DNA of 64,000 nucleotides from Eutypa lata (lineage: Eukaryota > Ascomycota > Sordariomycetes > Xylariales > Diatrypaceae), in contig JAKULF010000004.1 in NCBI GenBank assembly GCA_022661535.1, positions 62,001-126,000 on the forward strand, written 5' to 3'. Both the position numbers and the translations under genes were made by a program. Below the pieces are notes generated by a model. It was not told where the DNA came from and ran no database searches. It saw only the letters and a list, made by a program, of their open reading frames with translations. Shown piece by piece: positions 49,036 to 60,478 of the stretch (the stretch's first letter is position 1; every line of letters starts with the position of its first letter).

Positions 49036-50231
49036 CTTGCACTGCTGGTTCGACAACTTGAAATATCGAAGAAAATGAGACTAAGTAATCTAGTGACTTA
49101 TGAAGCAAGGGGATGAAGATGAAGATGAAGATAATGATGATGTGGTTTCACTTCAGATGATGCACTGGAGAACAAGAAACCATGACCCTGGACCTTAACC
49201 CAACTTACTTATATAGAATTTTACCAGACCTCTCGAGAGGAGCTCATCGCGGCGTCGAATGAGGGAATCATCGTAGCGTCGTCGTATAATGAATGGATGA
49301 TGACAAGAGGGAGTGAGTGTCCAAGAGAGAGGGGTCTCACACCTAGACCTCCTCACCTAACCCAAACCCTTCCTTTGCAACGAAAATAGCAAAATAGCAA
49401 CAGCTAGCCAGCTAGCAGCAGATGGACATGAGGTGGAGAGGTATACGGACCACCTTACACACAGCTGCAGGTACTATAAACCCAACCTCAGACCGAACTT
49501 AGCCCAGGAACCAACGATATAGCTGCGATGGGGCCATTCCGTCATGCTCCATCCATTCATTCCCATCGCATGCAGTTCGTATTATCATCCGAATTAGCTA
49601 CTCTATCTCACCTGCCTGAGAATACCTACCCAGCTGAACCTGCTGCAGCCCCCCTTCCCTCCCCCCCCCTTTGGAAGCACACCCGTAAGTGTAAGTCAAC
49701 CATGTGGCAGGGTAATTAGCCCAATCCAGCCCTCTAGACCTGCCCCTTTGGGCAACCAGGTGAGGTCACTATGCCGTCTACCTCAAGGTCCTCGCAGTAG
49801 CGGGCCAAGGAGGTCCAAATGCCGATAGCACGGCTGCGTGGTAATCAAACAGAACGTATAGGGTAAGTAGGTAGTTAGCGAATTGACTAAGCGACGAGCG
49901 CCTACGTGGTGGGGCAAGGAGGGTGAAACAAAATACAACTTAGCCGCAGGGCACACAAGCACACAAGCGGGCTGGGGCGGATTCGGCGGCGGGTTTCTAT
50001 CTCCTACCTAGGTATGGTACGGTAGGTATGTGATGGTGGTGGTGGTGGTGGGCCATAAGGATTCCGGATATCACATCCACGCCGAGCGAGCTGTAAGGCT
50101 GACGGGTGTGGAGAGAGGGAGTGACACGCACGCACGCGAGATAAGCGCGGCGAGGGAGAGAGTAAATCGGGATAGAAAAAGAGAGAGGCACAGAGCGAAA
50201 GAGAGAGAGAAAGCGAGGGGGAATGAGAAAG

Positions 50232-50319
<88 letters not shown>

Positions 50320-51036
50320 CTGGCCGCTATCGTCCTCGGACGGTACGGGTTGATGGATTCGTGGGATGAACAAGCTCGTGAGATGACCTGCCTGGAAGAA
50401 ATGCGATTGGTCCAAAAAAGAAATCAGGGTGCTATGCGAAAGTTCTCTTACCATTGACTCCTCTGCCTAATAATCCCCAATTTTTTATTATTTTCTCTTT
50501 TTTTCCTTTCCCCGTAGCTAAGCCTACAAAATGACCTACTTTTGACACCATGGCTATGAGAAGGTATGTATGTAGTGCCAGAGTAGAGGGTGGGTATCAT
50601 CAGTATGACTATGACTATGACTACCGTGCCGTACCTCGATATGAGTAAACGCCGGCAAAGGAACCGCGGAACACACGTAGCACAAAGGGCAGTGACGGTC
50701 GATCATTCCCCGCTTAAAAGACCTATTAGAGGATTAATAATTACCCTTCCTACATAAGTACCTACATATCTTCTTTTTTTTCTCCTCACCCCAAATATAT
50801 ATAAGCGAGAGCCCCAATTTGCTACCCGGGCGGCGTGGGGGCGCCTTCGTTACACAGACACGCGCGCTAGAAACGACGTTAGGCAGACTTTCACTTTTCC
50901 CTTTCCGCGGTCCACCAAATGTATTGTTCTAGCCGCCTCTTGTCGCTTGCTCGCTACGCTGCTGCTACTGCTACTGCTGCGAAAAGGGCCTCGTTGAATG
51001 GCCGAGTGATCTCGTGAAGTCACTCACTCACCAGAT
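49036..51036. other. Intergenic region with a long AG microsatellite
   Basis: The main feature is the (AG)41 tract. Frames through it (50030-50454 on both strands) are artefacts of the dinucleotide repeat. Short GAT/GAAGAT repeats occur just upstream of the proline-rich gene (about 49110-49140). No gene is recognised. Confidence 0.6.
50235..50316. repeat. (AG)41 microsatellite
   Basis: 82 nt of uninterrupted AG, flanked by degenerate purine-rich GAGA sequence from about 50110. It is the longest simple repeat in the window. Confidence 0.95.
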
Positions 51037-52287
51037 TTAGGCAAGCCAGGCGTCATCCAGAATCCTGACATCCTCCTCCTCCTCCTGCACGTCAGGTCGC
51101 CTTGGCTGGATCGGCACGCGATTCGGTTCCGAGGCCAGAACAATGGCTAACAGCCGAACCCACCGGTCGGTACGATTAGACAGCCTACATGCAGATGTTA
51201 TATTAGTATCTTGCGCGCAAGTCCTATCCCGGAAAATCTTCAAGCCACCGGCAACTGCACGGATCGATTTCTATGATTACTAGATTTTCTCGGTATATCC
51301 AGGGTTCCGGGACCAGCTAATTTCCAGACAGCCAATAGGAGAATTCGAGGGGTAAAACTTACGCATGCATCATCCCGCGCTGGAGCACTACCTCGCCTAT
51401 GACGAACCCGGGTCAGCAATCTGCCTAAATGAAACATACCTATGCAGCTCGAATCTGTAGCGGCTATCGTCTGAGCCTCGTAGAGCCGCATAGCTCAAGA
51501 TAGATACATATCTGAAAGGAGCTGTTTGGGGTCGGTAAAATGGGGATAATGAATAATAAGATTGGGAAATCTGCACGGCTGCTTCTGGCTCGTAGGGCTG
51601 ATTCGGTGACTCACCGGATTGGCAGAGGGTCTCGACCAGCTCTCCATAAGTAGGCTTCCCGCCATCGACCGTGTAGGGCTCCGGAGGTGGTGTTATAAGG
51701 CTTAGTGTGCCTTCGAGGATGACCAGATAATCGGTCGAAGTAGTTCGGTGCTACTATCGGGTTAACCCTCGCATTTCGTAGCGATATAGGGGGTGAGTTG
51801 AATAAGAGTCATCGACTAAAAAAAGAAATGAAAGAAAAAAAGATCCAAAGAGGATGAGATATCTGGGCATACGAACCATGGTGCCTTCTGTATTTGGGGC
51901 TACGTCGAGGTAGTACATGTTGAGACCGCCAGGTAGGACGATTCCTACGCCAGGGACGTCATCAAGGGGAATGCTTCCACTGTGCAACCATTAGTTAGCT
52001 GTCATCTTCCCGGCCACGTTCCTCGCTCGCGACATAATACGGGCCAAGACCCCAAGACAGTTCTCCATCAGAACTCACAATCCATCATTGTTCGTAGGCA
52101 ACTTCTTGTTTGTGGCCACGCGCGATCTCATCAGAGTTCCCCCCAAGATGGGCTGGGATTTGAGCACGTCAACGGTAACGTCTACGCCCGGTTCGGCCCC
52201 AGGCTCGGAAGCTCTGTCTCCTGGAAGAGGAAGGTTCGAGGAAGTGATGAGCCTTCGGGCTTGCATCAGAGTACTCGGCGATGCCAT
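51037..52287 (-). CDS. Cupin domain protein (RmlC-like)
   Basis: A 209-residue single cupin of unknown substrate, probably cytosolic. Five exons fit (52287-52079, 51979-51877, 51750-51615, 51396-51363, 51184-51037). Cupin motif 1 is HRTTSTDYLVILEG (105-118) and motif 2 is GEVVLQRGMMHA (150-161); the His and Glu positions that usually hold a metal are only partly kept. Exon 4 is just 34 nt but restores exactly the motif 2 block. An alternative exon (MRLYEAQT...) inside intron 3 would need a GAG acceptor and would break the motif, so I leave it out. The donor after exon 2 (GTTCGT) is atypical. The C-terminus is acidic (EEEEDV) and ends DDAWLA. Fungal relatives are mostly annotated only as cupin proteins. 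Confidence 0.82.
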
Positions 52288-53701
52288 TGCTTCTGATGAG
52301 GAGAAAATGCTTGCTGTAAAAAAAAAAAAGTAAAGTATAAGGCGACAGAGACACTGGCGATTAATCAACTGTTGCTGTTTAGGATGGTAACCTCACCATC
52401 TCGAGCATCTTCAAGCAACAGCAGCATTTGGGCTCATATTTATAGCTGGAGATATAAACATGCCCTGATATATTCTATGATATATCATATAGACTGGGAG
52501 GGAGCTGTTGGTGATTACAAATGTGGTCAATTAATCAGCGAATGGACCCTTTCGCTACCCATGTTCATAGGAGCTACTTAGCCCCAGTCCAGTGAAGGCG
52601 TTAGACTTGGTGATAGCGCCTTTGAACTATTTCCACTGCCTGGAGCATGCACGGTATTTCTGAATAGGAACTCAAACACAGGAGACTTCGCCCAGGCTTA
52701 ATTAAACGTGGTCAACAACAACAACGGGATGGGATGATGCGACTTACGTCTACTAGACCAGCGCCTGAGTCCTCTCCTATGTGGCGAGCCCGAGCCGGTA
52801 ACCAGGCGGAGTTTTTTGCTTATTAAACAAACATCAGGATCAGGACAGATCTTGAAGATTTGAAACAAGAATTGGAAGCTGGGATTTGGATGTTGACTAA
52901 TGCTCAGGTCGATTTTTCATCGAGCTGGCTCCCTTGGGTGATGGAACGAGGGTTAACGGGAGGACCCACGAGAGGGTCCAATATACTCCGGGGGCTATGT
53001 CAGGACACGGAAGCTCACGAAGGAATCCTAAAGTATTACTTAGACATATCTTTACTAATCACTGACTAGTTCATTGACCAGCACCACAGTGCTGCGAGTT
53101 GTGTTGGGATTGTAATGAAGCAAAAGCCCATGACAAATTCGAACACGCCGTGGTGGGTAGATGAACGCGACGAACTATGTATAATAGTTAATGTCAAGTT
53201 ACGGGGAATTCCGTTGTCAACCATTAATCAATTACTAACCGAGAAGAACCCAATTTCTCGTAGAGTTGAGAAGGATAGCCGTTGGCTGTGCCTTGTACCT
53301 AAATCTCCCTGCCTCATCGCCACCTGTCATGCCTGAACCACATGCTCGCACAAGTCCAAGCCATCGATATTCCTTCTCCCTATTTTAGTTTCGCCTTATA
53401 TGGTGAACACAACGACGTGTTCGAGCTGGAAGGTCGTGAAACTTCCTACGGTCCTAGCAATTGCTGCGACTTAAAAGACTGTGACGTTGGCCCTTTCCGT
53501 GATGCGGACCGCCCCCGTGGTGTTGACCTCCGAGACACTTTTCGTTCTGACTGAAAATGATATGCCATCCTTTTCATTATTATTATCATCTCTCGACAAC
53601 TGATGTGTTGCCCTTTTCGAGGATTCCTCATGCCGATGGCAAGAAGCACCAGGTCTATAGCTGTCGTAAATGCCACCTCGAGCCTGTTGCCTACCGAATC
53701 T
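52288..53701. other. Intergenic region, no supported gene
   Basis: Several frames of about 70 codons occur on the plus strand (52372, 52860, 53115, 53342), with no splice continuity or likeness. This stretch is the upstream region of the cupin gene and the 3' flank of the RNPS1-like gene. Confidence 0.5.
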
Positions 53702-54787
53702 CTAACGGTATCCCCTCCCGCGGCTACGAGATCGGCTACGGTCTCGGTTGTTGTAGCTATCATAACTAGGGCTTCGACGTCGGTCATCGTAGCTGCCTCT
53801 TCTGTCGTTTCCCCTTCGTCTAGGCGGAGATGGGGATCGTGAATCGTACGAGCGCGAACGACTACGACCACGGCGGTATGCGGGTGGAGGAGACCTCGAG
53901 CGGGAGATAGAGCGGGGACGGTAAGTGTCGAAGTCATCTCGAGCCGGTCTGCCGCGTGGCGGTCTCCCGCCGCGACCGAAACCACCAGCTCTGCCGCCGC
54001 CATTGCCGCCGCCATTACTTCCGCCGCCAGCAGCTCCTCGTCCACCAGAGCGACCCGGAGCAGGGAGTCTTGGATCGATGTTTGCGCCGCGGCTTGCGGT
54101 AGGAGGGGGCGGGGAGAACTTGCGCCGAGGAAGCACTATGGAGACGTTGATAATAGCACCGTCGACCTGAGCTTCGTGCATGTTGGAGATGGCATTTTCA
54201 GCGTCCACCTCATGTACGTAGAGGATGTACGCCGTGCCGCGGTTGGTGTTGTCTATGGAAGAAGCGTGTTAAAATTACAAATCTAGGGATGAAAAAGGTA
54301 ATGGAAAATTGAGAGACGAGAGTTCCTTACACTGTCGGTTCATGGGGAGATCTAGATCTTTAATTGGGCCGTAATGACCAAAGATCTCGCGTAGATGCTC
54401 CTCATTGATGTTCTTAGTCAACTTCTCAACTACGATCTATATGCAGAGGACGAGACGGTTAGCACAATTAAACTCGACAACAGCCAGACACCAGATGTAT
54501 CCATTGGTGCTTAGATCTTGCTCAGACGGGACACTAACCTTCGTACTGCCTCGCAGAGGACTTTCGCTTCGGCCGCGACTCAAGCTTCTGCTCCGGCTTC
54601 TACTCTTGCTCTCGCTGCGATATCTGCCATTGCGACGGGGAGCGGGAGACTGAGATCGCGTAGCTGATCTGGGACGACGCACGGGCGAAGGCGATCGCGA
54701 TAATCTCGAATGTCGCGATTTCGGAGTAGGAGATCGTGAACCGTAGCCGACACGATCGCGGTCGCGCGACGGGGATTTGTAGTCCAT
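53702..54787 (-). CDS. RNPS1-like SR protein with one RRM (splicing / exon-junction factor)
   Basis: A nuclear RNA-binding protein of 301 residues, probably a homologue of RNPS1, which acts in splicing and as an exon-junction complex accessory factor. Three exons (54787-54539, 54436-54331, 54252-53702). Residues 1-83 are an Arg/Ser-rich region full of RS and SP dipeptides. The RRM spans about 84-160, with RNP2-like IVVEKL at its start and RNP1-like RGTAYILY. It is followed by a Gly-rich linker (GGRGAAGGGSNGG...) and a second RS-rich tail ending RGRGYR. The layout RS-RRM-RS with this RRM (LREIFGHYGPIKDLDLPMNR) fits RNPS1/SR45 rather than SR proteins with the RRM at the N-terminus. The long minus-strand frame 53446-54045 is a frame shadow. 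Confidence 0.92.
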
Positions 54788-55692
54788 AGCTAGCGGACAA
54801 CGACAAGGGAACACGAAGAAATCTCGAGATTGGTTCAATTTGGGGTTGATAAAGCTGGAATATCCTACGTCACTGCTGCTTGTATTGATTCTTGGAATCG
54901 CTGTTGGTTGTGATGTTGTTGCGGCTGAGATAAAAAAAGTTGAAAGATCAAAAAAGTTGTAGTCCTGTATGTACTATGAAGTTAAGTCATAGCCTCATAG
55001 GAAATAAGGTACAATTGATAGGTACTGATTGGCTTGTTGTGGGGGGTGGAGAATGCCGTTTTCACACATTAAAGCAGCTAAGATAAGCTAAAGCGTAGGT
55101 ACCTTAGTGGTGTGGGTAAGTAGGCTGTATGTATGTATGTATGTATGCAACTTATTAGTTACTGAGGTATACATGGGGTAGACGTTCAACACAAAGGCTG
55201 GCAACATAATCCATCAACGATCCATTAAATAAGTATCTTACATGTCTTACAGTGAAACAAGGCGAGGTACACAATACTACCTACCTAAGCATGAATTTTG
55301 GCTATATGTGTATAGGTAGGGACCATCATCTGCTTAGCAGAGTTGCATCCTGACTTGATGGAGGTTAGGTATATGAAGGAATGGGTGATACATCCCACCT
55401 CTACATGTAGGTATATAAATGAACTCCAATCTAAGATGATACGCTTAACACTTCAGTGCAGGTGGTTAAATTTCTTATTTTATTCAGTTAAATGTCTCTT
55501 TTCCATTGCTCCATCCTGGAGGACTACATAATATGCACAGTAGATGAGCTGGAATAGGTAGTCCCCAGCCTGCAAGCAACAAGCTAATTAAATACAATCA
55601 TGGATATCATCCTCGTAATCATCACCGCCCCAACCTACATGTACCTAAGTAGTTAATTAAATCAAAAACACACAAGTCCCTTACATAGGTAA
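54788..55692. other. Intergenic region with a TGTA microsatellite
   Basis: A (TGTA)n tract lies at about 55125-55147, with TACCTA motifs around it. No gene is recognised. The left part is the RNPS1-like promoter and the right part the 3' flank of the MFS gene. Confidence 0.6.
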
Positions 55693-57601
55693 CTAGTAGA
55701 CGTATCTAAAGTTAGGGTTCTCCCTATCCGTGAGATCGTCGAAAGCGTGGACCATGTCCTCGTCGTGGGCCTCGGCGACGCCCGAGGCGGCCAGGGCATC
55801 GCGCTTCTTGTTCTGGCTGACGAGGTACCAGCGGAAGTAGACGATGACGAGGACGAGGAGGCCGTAGCAGCCCAGGTGCGTGGCGAAGGCCGTGTGGTAC
55901 GTGGGGGCCTCGACGCCCAGGAACACCTGAGGGCCGATCGTGTTGCCGACCGCCCAGAAGATGAAGTTGGTCGCCACCACCACCGACTTCTTGGTCTGCC
56001 CGCCCACGTTCCGCGACATCATCGACAGCCCCAGCGTCTGCGCCGACCAGAACGACAGCGTGATGTAGTAGCTGATTAGGAGCCCGATGTGCTGCGAGAA
56101 CGTCTCGTTCGGGATCGTCATGAGGAGGATCGTGCCGACGAACGATCTGTTGCGCCCGAACGTGTTAGTTGTCTCGTTGTCAATTAAAAAGGACACTAGA
56201 CATAGGATATGCCACCGAGAGACGCATGCATGGGTGAGTTGAAAAAATAACTTACGGGATAACGAATCCCAGCATCGTCAAGGAGTTCTGGTTGAATTTC
56301 TTCACCAGCCACACGGATCCGAGAAGCACCATGATAATGTAGAAGCCGAGCACCATAGCGAGCAGCTGCGTCTCTAGCACCGAGAAGCCCAGCGACTGCT
56401 GGATGATGATGTTGGCGAAAGCTCCGAGACCGCTCGTCGGAAGCGTCGTGCAAAACTGGATCGCAGCATAGCACCAAGTCTGGGGATCGGTGAAGGCGTC
56501 TATGACCTGCTCCTTCTTGAACGTTCGGTTCTGGATGCCCGTCTGGTTGTCACGGACACGCTCGATCATCAGTCGTTTCTACCATATCGCAATTAGCATT
56601 GACATCACTTAATATACGAAGGGAATGACGGGAGGCAAACTTACGTCGTCCTCGCTGAAGCACTTAGCGCGCATAGGAGAATCTGGCATATACCACACGA
56701 CGAAAATACCGAATATAACGGATATGACCCCGTAAGCGAGGAAGAGCCACTGCCAGGACCTCAGGGGACCAGAAGTGATCAGACTGAAGCAGTACGCCAA
56801 GAGACCGCCGACGATCTGCTGAGCACCGTTCATCATGTACCAATACGTGACTCTCGAGGCTTGTTCCTCGCGCCTATACCACATGGCCGACAGCACGATA
56901 AACGCAGGCTGGCAAGCCGACTCGAACAATCCGAGGAGCGTGCGCACCACGATGAGCCCCACGAAGTTCGTGCAAGCAGCATGGCAGGCGAGAACGGTTC
57001 CCCAGGCGATAATGGAGAAGCCCAGGTACTTTCCGACCGGCACCTTGGATAAAATGTAGTTCTACAAGAGACGCACGATAAATAGTCAGTCTCCATTTTC
57101 CCGTGAAATAGTAATAAGGCGGGAATGGATGTATTCACTCACTTGCGGGTATTCGACAACCAGAATCGTGATATAGATACACGAAGTGAGCCAAGACCAC
57201 TGCTGTGTAACCTTTCCGTTTGCATCGACGATGCCCGTGTCACTCGGCAGGCCCATGATGGACGCGAACGAGATGGTCCCCTTATCAATGGCCTGGAGGA
57301 AATACGTCACGATCATGACGAGCAGGACTCGTTTATCGATCAGCTTGCGCAGCCGGGTGCTCTCCTCGGGTGAGATGTCGAACCGCGCCTCGGCGGTATA
57401 CTTGGCCAATTCCTTGTCCATTCTCCCACCGCTGGGGTCTTTCCGAGCATCCTCGGCATCATCGACGCTCGACGGACGCCTGTTGTTCTTTTCCTCGATG
57501 TGCGCCCGCTCCACCTCGGCGGATGCCTTCTTCACCGCGTCGTCCTGGTGGGGATGGACGGGCTGGACCATATCGGGATCTGGGACCTCGGTCGATGACA
57601 T
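55693..57601 (-). CDS. MFS transporter, Dal5/allantoate permease-like, divergent from GH105
   Basis: A plasma-membrane symporter of 550 residues. Four exons (57601-57143, 57061-56645, 56578-56256, 56146-55693) join with consistent phase. The last junction gives LGFVIP-SFVGTILLM; a longer frame reading upstream into the intron is not used. Residues 1-75 are a hydrophilic cytoplasmic tail. Family marks are FLQAIDKGTISFAS (101-114), RTLLGLFESACQPAF, AVGNTIGPQVF and the typical ending DLTDRENPNFRYVY. The anion:cation symporter family carries organic anions, including allantoate, vitamins and acidic sugars in fungi. The adjacent divergent GH105 gene suggests an unsaturated uronide or related sugar fragment as substrate, which is inference. 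It differs clearly in sequence from the carrier at 5269-7289. Confidence 0.92.
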
Positions 57602-58911
57602 TGCGATTCTCTTAGTGAAAAGGTCGGAATTGGAACTGAGAAAAGTGCTCTTCGCAATGATGATGAAGCCAGAGAAACAGGGCGTATGTCTTTTGGGCCA
57701 GCGCTGTCAGATTCGAACGAGACGCTTCGAATCTAGGCTGGAGGGGAGCTGAAAGAGAAGAAAGGAAAGATGTCAGCGAGGAGGGTTCGCGCCATATCTT
57801 TTTATTCCCCAACTCTGACCAACCCTTGGATGGGATCTGTGCAGCGCTCCCCTGATACTACCCCGATGCCACGAGACGTGCAGCACCAACCCATGGGAGC
57901 AGTTCCACTCCCCCGGCCAAGCGAGGTGCGAAGACTCCAATCACGGATGCCTGCAATTTGCTCAATCAAGGCCACAATAGAGGCTAGCATCGCTGACTAG
58001 CTCGAAGGGGTTGGCTATAAGCGAAGCTAAACCCCGAGTGAACTTGTTGAGCCCGCCCGCATTTCCGGGGTTGGCAATGGGGTAGATCTGGGGTTTGTTT
58101 CTCCAAATCTGGAGAAGGCCCGACGAATAGTAGCGGAGTTATCTTTCACGATATCCCATCCTGGAACCCCGCTTCCCTAATTTTTTAGGGGGAAATTCTC
58201 GGGCACAGCTAGACCGAAGTGCCCACACGTCTAGACCGGGAGATGTTGGCCAAGGGGGGGGCCTAATTGTCCACCAAAGATCTCCCTAGCGAGCGAGCGC
58301 CATCTCGTATAATCTCGGCCCTGTTTTACCTAGCTCTATACTTGAATAACTAGCTAGAGATGAAGAAGGGGAAAAACCCGACTGCTTGAGCCTCAATGAG
58401 AAAGAAGTATGGCCACCTGCGAGAGGAAACACTTACAAGCATTCTAAGATCCAACAGCCCGGGAACCAGTAATTTCTCAAGTTCTCCCATTGAATATGCG
58501 TAAGCGCAAATTGACTGTAACCTTCCAAGACTCATAGTTGTTGCAGAAGGGGCCTTTAGGTAATTGAAGAATGGCTCCCTCCCTCGGGATGGATATCGTG
58601 CCGAAATGCATCGCGAACTTAGATGGAACCCCTCGCGCCAGTCAGTCCCCATAAAAGTTTATCTGTACGGGAACAGCTTCGAGCGGAGTATGTGTAGACG
58701 ATCTTGCTCTACTCCGCAGATGAATTCACTTCTTTGGATAATTGCTTTTTTTTCTTTCCCGAATTGTTCAAAGAGTGTCGTAAAACCTACAATCTAGAGA
58801 CGTCTTGAGTAAATTTGTAAATTAGGAAGTTCCTATCTTACCCCTCGACGTACATTTTCCTTCTCACACTTTAGAGCCTTTCCTGCTAGCCAAGGGAGGA
58901 GAGCATACAAG
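57602..58911. promoter_or_regulatory. Shared divergent upstream region of the MFS and GH105 genes
   Basis: These 1,310 bp lie between the two start codons. I see several CCCC/GGGG-type motifs (for example around 58250-58262, compatible with CreA-type sites) but no unambiguous regulator site. Short frames on both strands (57770-58000, 58350-58797) are not supported. Confidence 0.4.
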
Positions 58912-60030
58912 ATGCCGTCCGAAATCCACGGCTTCAAATCCAGCGAAATCCACGCCAAGATCCAGCTCCTGATCGATGGGCTGGTGAACATCAAGGACCA
59001 GACGGGGGAGTTCCTGCTGACGCTGGAGGACGGGCGGGTGATCGACACCAAGGGGTGGAACGACTGGGAGTGGACGCACGGGATCGGGCTGAACGGGATA
59101 TGGGCGTACTACTCGCTGACGGGGGACGCGAAGTACCTGCGGATCATCGAGGACTGGTTCGCGAACCGGTTCGCGGCCGGCGGCACCACCAAGAACATCA
59201 ACACCATGGCCGTGTTCCTGACGCTGGCCTACGTCTACGAGAAGACCGGCAACCAGACCTACCTCCCGTGGCTGGACAGCTGGGCCGAGTGGGCGTACCA
59301 CGACCTCGAGCGCACCAAGTACGGCGGCATGCAGCACATCACGTACCTGGAAGTCAACGACCAGCAGCTGTGGGACGATACCCTCATGATGACCGTTGTG
59401 CCCCTGGCCAAGATCGGCAAGCTGCTGAACCGCCCGCATTACGTCGAAGAGTCGAAGCGGCAGTTCCTTCTCCACATCAAGTACCTATTCGATACCAAAT
59501 CCGGCCTTTTCTTCCACGGCTGGACGTTTCACGAAGGTGGACATAACTTCGCCAATGCGCTCTGGGCCCGAGGTAATGCGTGGTTGACTATCGTGATCCC
59601 CGAGTATCTGGAGTTATTGGACCTTCCCGCCAACGACCCAATTAGACTTCATCTTCTCGACACTCTGAACGCGCAGGTCGAAGCCCTGAAGCCGTTACAG
59701 ACAGCATCGGGGCTGTGGCGCACTCTTCTCGACCAGCCCGAGGCCGAAGGCTCGTACGTGGAGTCGAGCGCCACGGCAGGATTCGCCTTCGGAGTTCTGA
59801 AAGCCCAGAGGAAGAAGTACATTACTAAAGAGTACGAGGACGTCGCGCTGAAGGCGATACAAGCCGTGTTGGACAATGTCGATGCGAATGGCGAGCTTCT
59901 AAATACGTCGTTCGGTACGGGCATGGGACATAACTTGCAGCATTATAAAGATATCCCCATCACCAGCATGCCTTATGGACAGGCTATGGCGATTATGGCA
60001 CTTGTGGAATTTTTGAGGGTCTTTATTTAA
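58912..60030 (+). CDS. GH105 unsaturated glycuronyl hydrolase, intracellular
   Basis: It probably removes the unsaturated uronic acid left at the non-reducing end when lyases cut pectin (rhamnogalacturonan) or related polysaccharides. The product is 372 residues from one exon, the usual YteR/GH105 length. Motifs of the alpha/alpha barrel are WEWTHGIGLNGIW (52-64), LWDDTLMM (153-160; Asp155/156 include the expected catalytic acid), WARGNAW (218-224), VESSATAGFAFG (283-294) and PYGQAMAIMAL (354-364). There is no signal peptide, so the enzyme should act in the cytosol on imported oligosaccharides. The MFS carrier gene lies head to head with it, which fits an import-then-cleave unit. The 5' half is very rich in G/C at third codon positions while the 3' half is not. 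The minus-strand frame 58864-59475 is a shadow. Confidence 0.9.
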   Translation: MPSEIHGFKSSEIHAKIQLLIDGLVNIKDQTGEFLLTLEDGRVIDTKGWNDWEWTHGIGLNGIWAYYSLTGDAKYLRIIEDWFANRFAAGGTTKNINTMAVFLTLAYVYEKTGNQTYLPWLDSWAEWAYHDLERTKYGGMQHITYLEVNDQQLWDDTLMMTVVPLAKIGKLLNRPHYVEESKRQFLLHIKYLFDTKSGLFFHGWTFHEGGHNFANALWARGNAWLTIVIPEYLELLDLPANDPIRLHLLDTLNAQVEALKPLQTASGLWRTLLDQPEAEGSYVESSATAGFAFGVLKAQRKKYITKEYEDVALKAIQAVLDNVDANGELLNTSFGTGMGHNLQHYKDIPITSMPYGQAMAIMALVEFLRVFI

Positions 60031-60478
60031 ACTGTACATACCTAATATCAATATTTAGGAAAGTCATATAATATCGTCTACGCATACTTCTTTTATTCTA
60101 GCGATGATGGGGAATCCTCCCATTGGCCCATCACGGTATAGCTCACAGGTGCTTTTCTTCATCGCAGCCGCATCCGAAACAAATCGCCCTCGTAAGAAGG
60201 CCTGTAATAGGCCCACTAACTACGATACTTCCAGGAAAGAGCGTATCCAGTGGGGTTCATGGTTCGTGGCTTATCCTACGAATGTGCCCTCCAACTTGCC
60301 GCATCCATATTCGGATCTCAATTATTCGGCCAGAACCCCATCTAACCAGCTTGCTTCGAAACCACAACCAAAGCTCGCTTGTTTCTAGCTTTGCATTCAA
60401 CCATGGAACTATCAGCTGAAGTCTTGGAGGTGATTTGGCAGTGGCCGCTTGCTTCTTGTAAAAATCGCCCGGATTAGG
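60031..60478. other. Intergenic region, no gene recognised
   Basis: The space between two convergent 3' ends. Overlapping frames at 60104-60419 have no support. Confidence 0.5.

Noticed and set aside
50030..50454. Open frames of 107 and 127 codons through the AG repeat
   Set aside because: Products are runs of Arg-Glu or Ser-Leu created by the dinucleotide repeat.
51400..51491. Extra exon MRLYEAQT... in the cupin gene
   Set aside because: It needs a non-consensus GAG acceptor and would separate Cys-Gln-Ser from the GEVVLQRG motif that otherwise joins directly.
53446..54045. 199-codon minus-strand frame overlapping the RNPS1-like gene
   Set aside because: Alternative frame of the Gly/Arg-rich tail; it lacks the RRM and does not connect to the upstream exons.
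56147..56196. Extension of the last exon of the second MFS gene upstream (LIDNETTNTFGRN)
   Set aside because: It does not match the phase of the preceding exon and interrupts a conserved helix; the acceptor at 56147 gives a smooth family-like junction.
58864..59475. 203-codon minus-strand frame opposite GH105
   Set aside because: Shadow caused by extreme third-position GC in the GH105 5' half.
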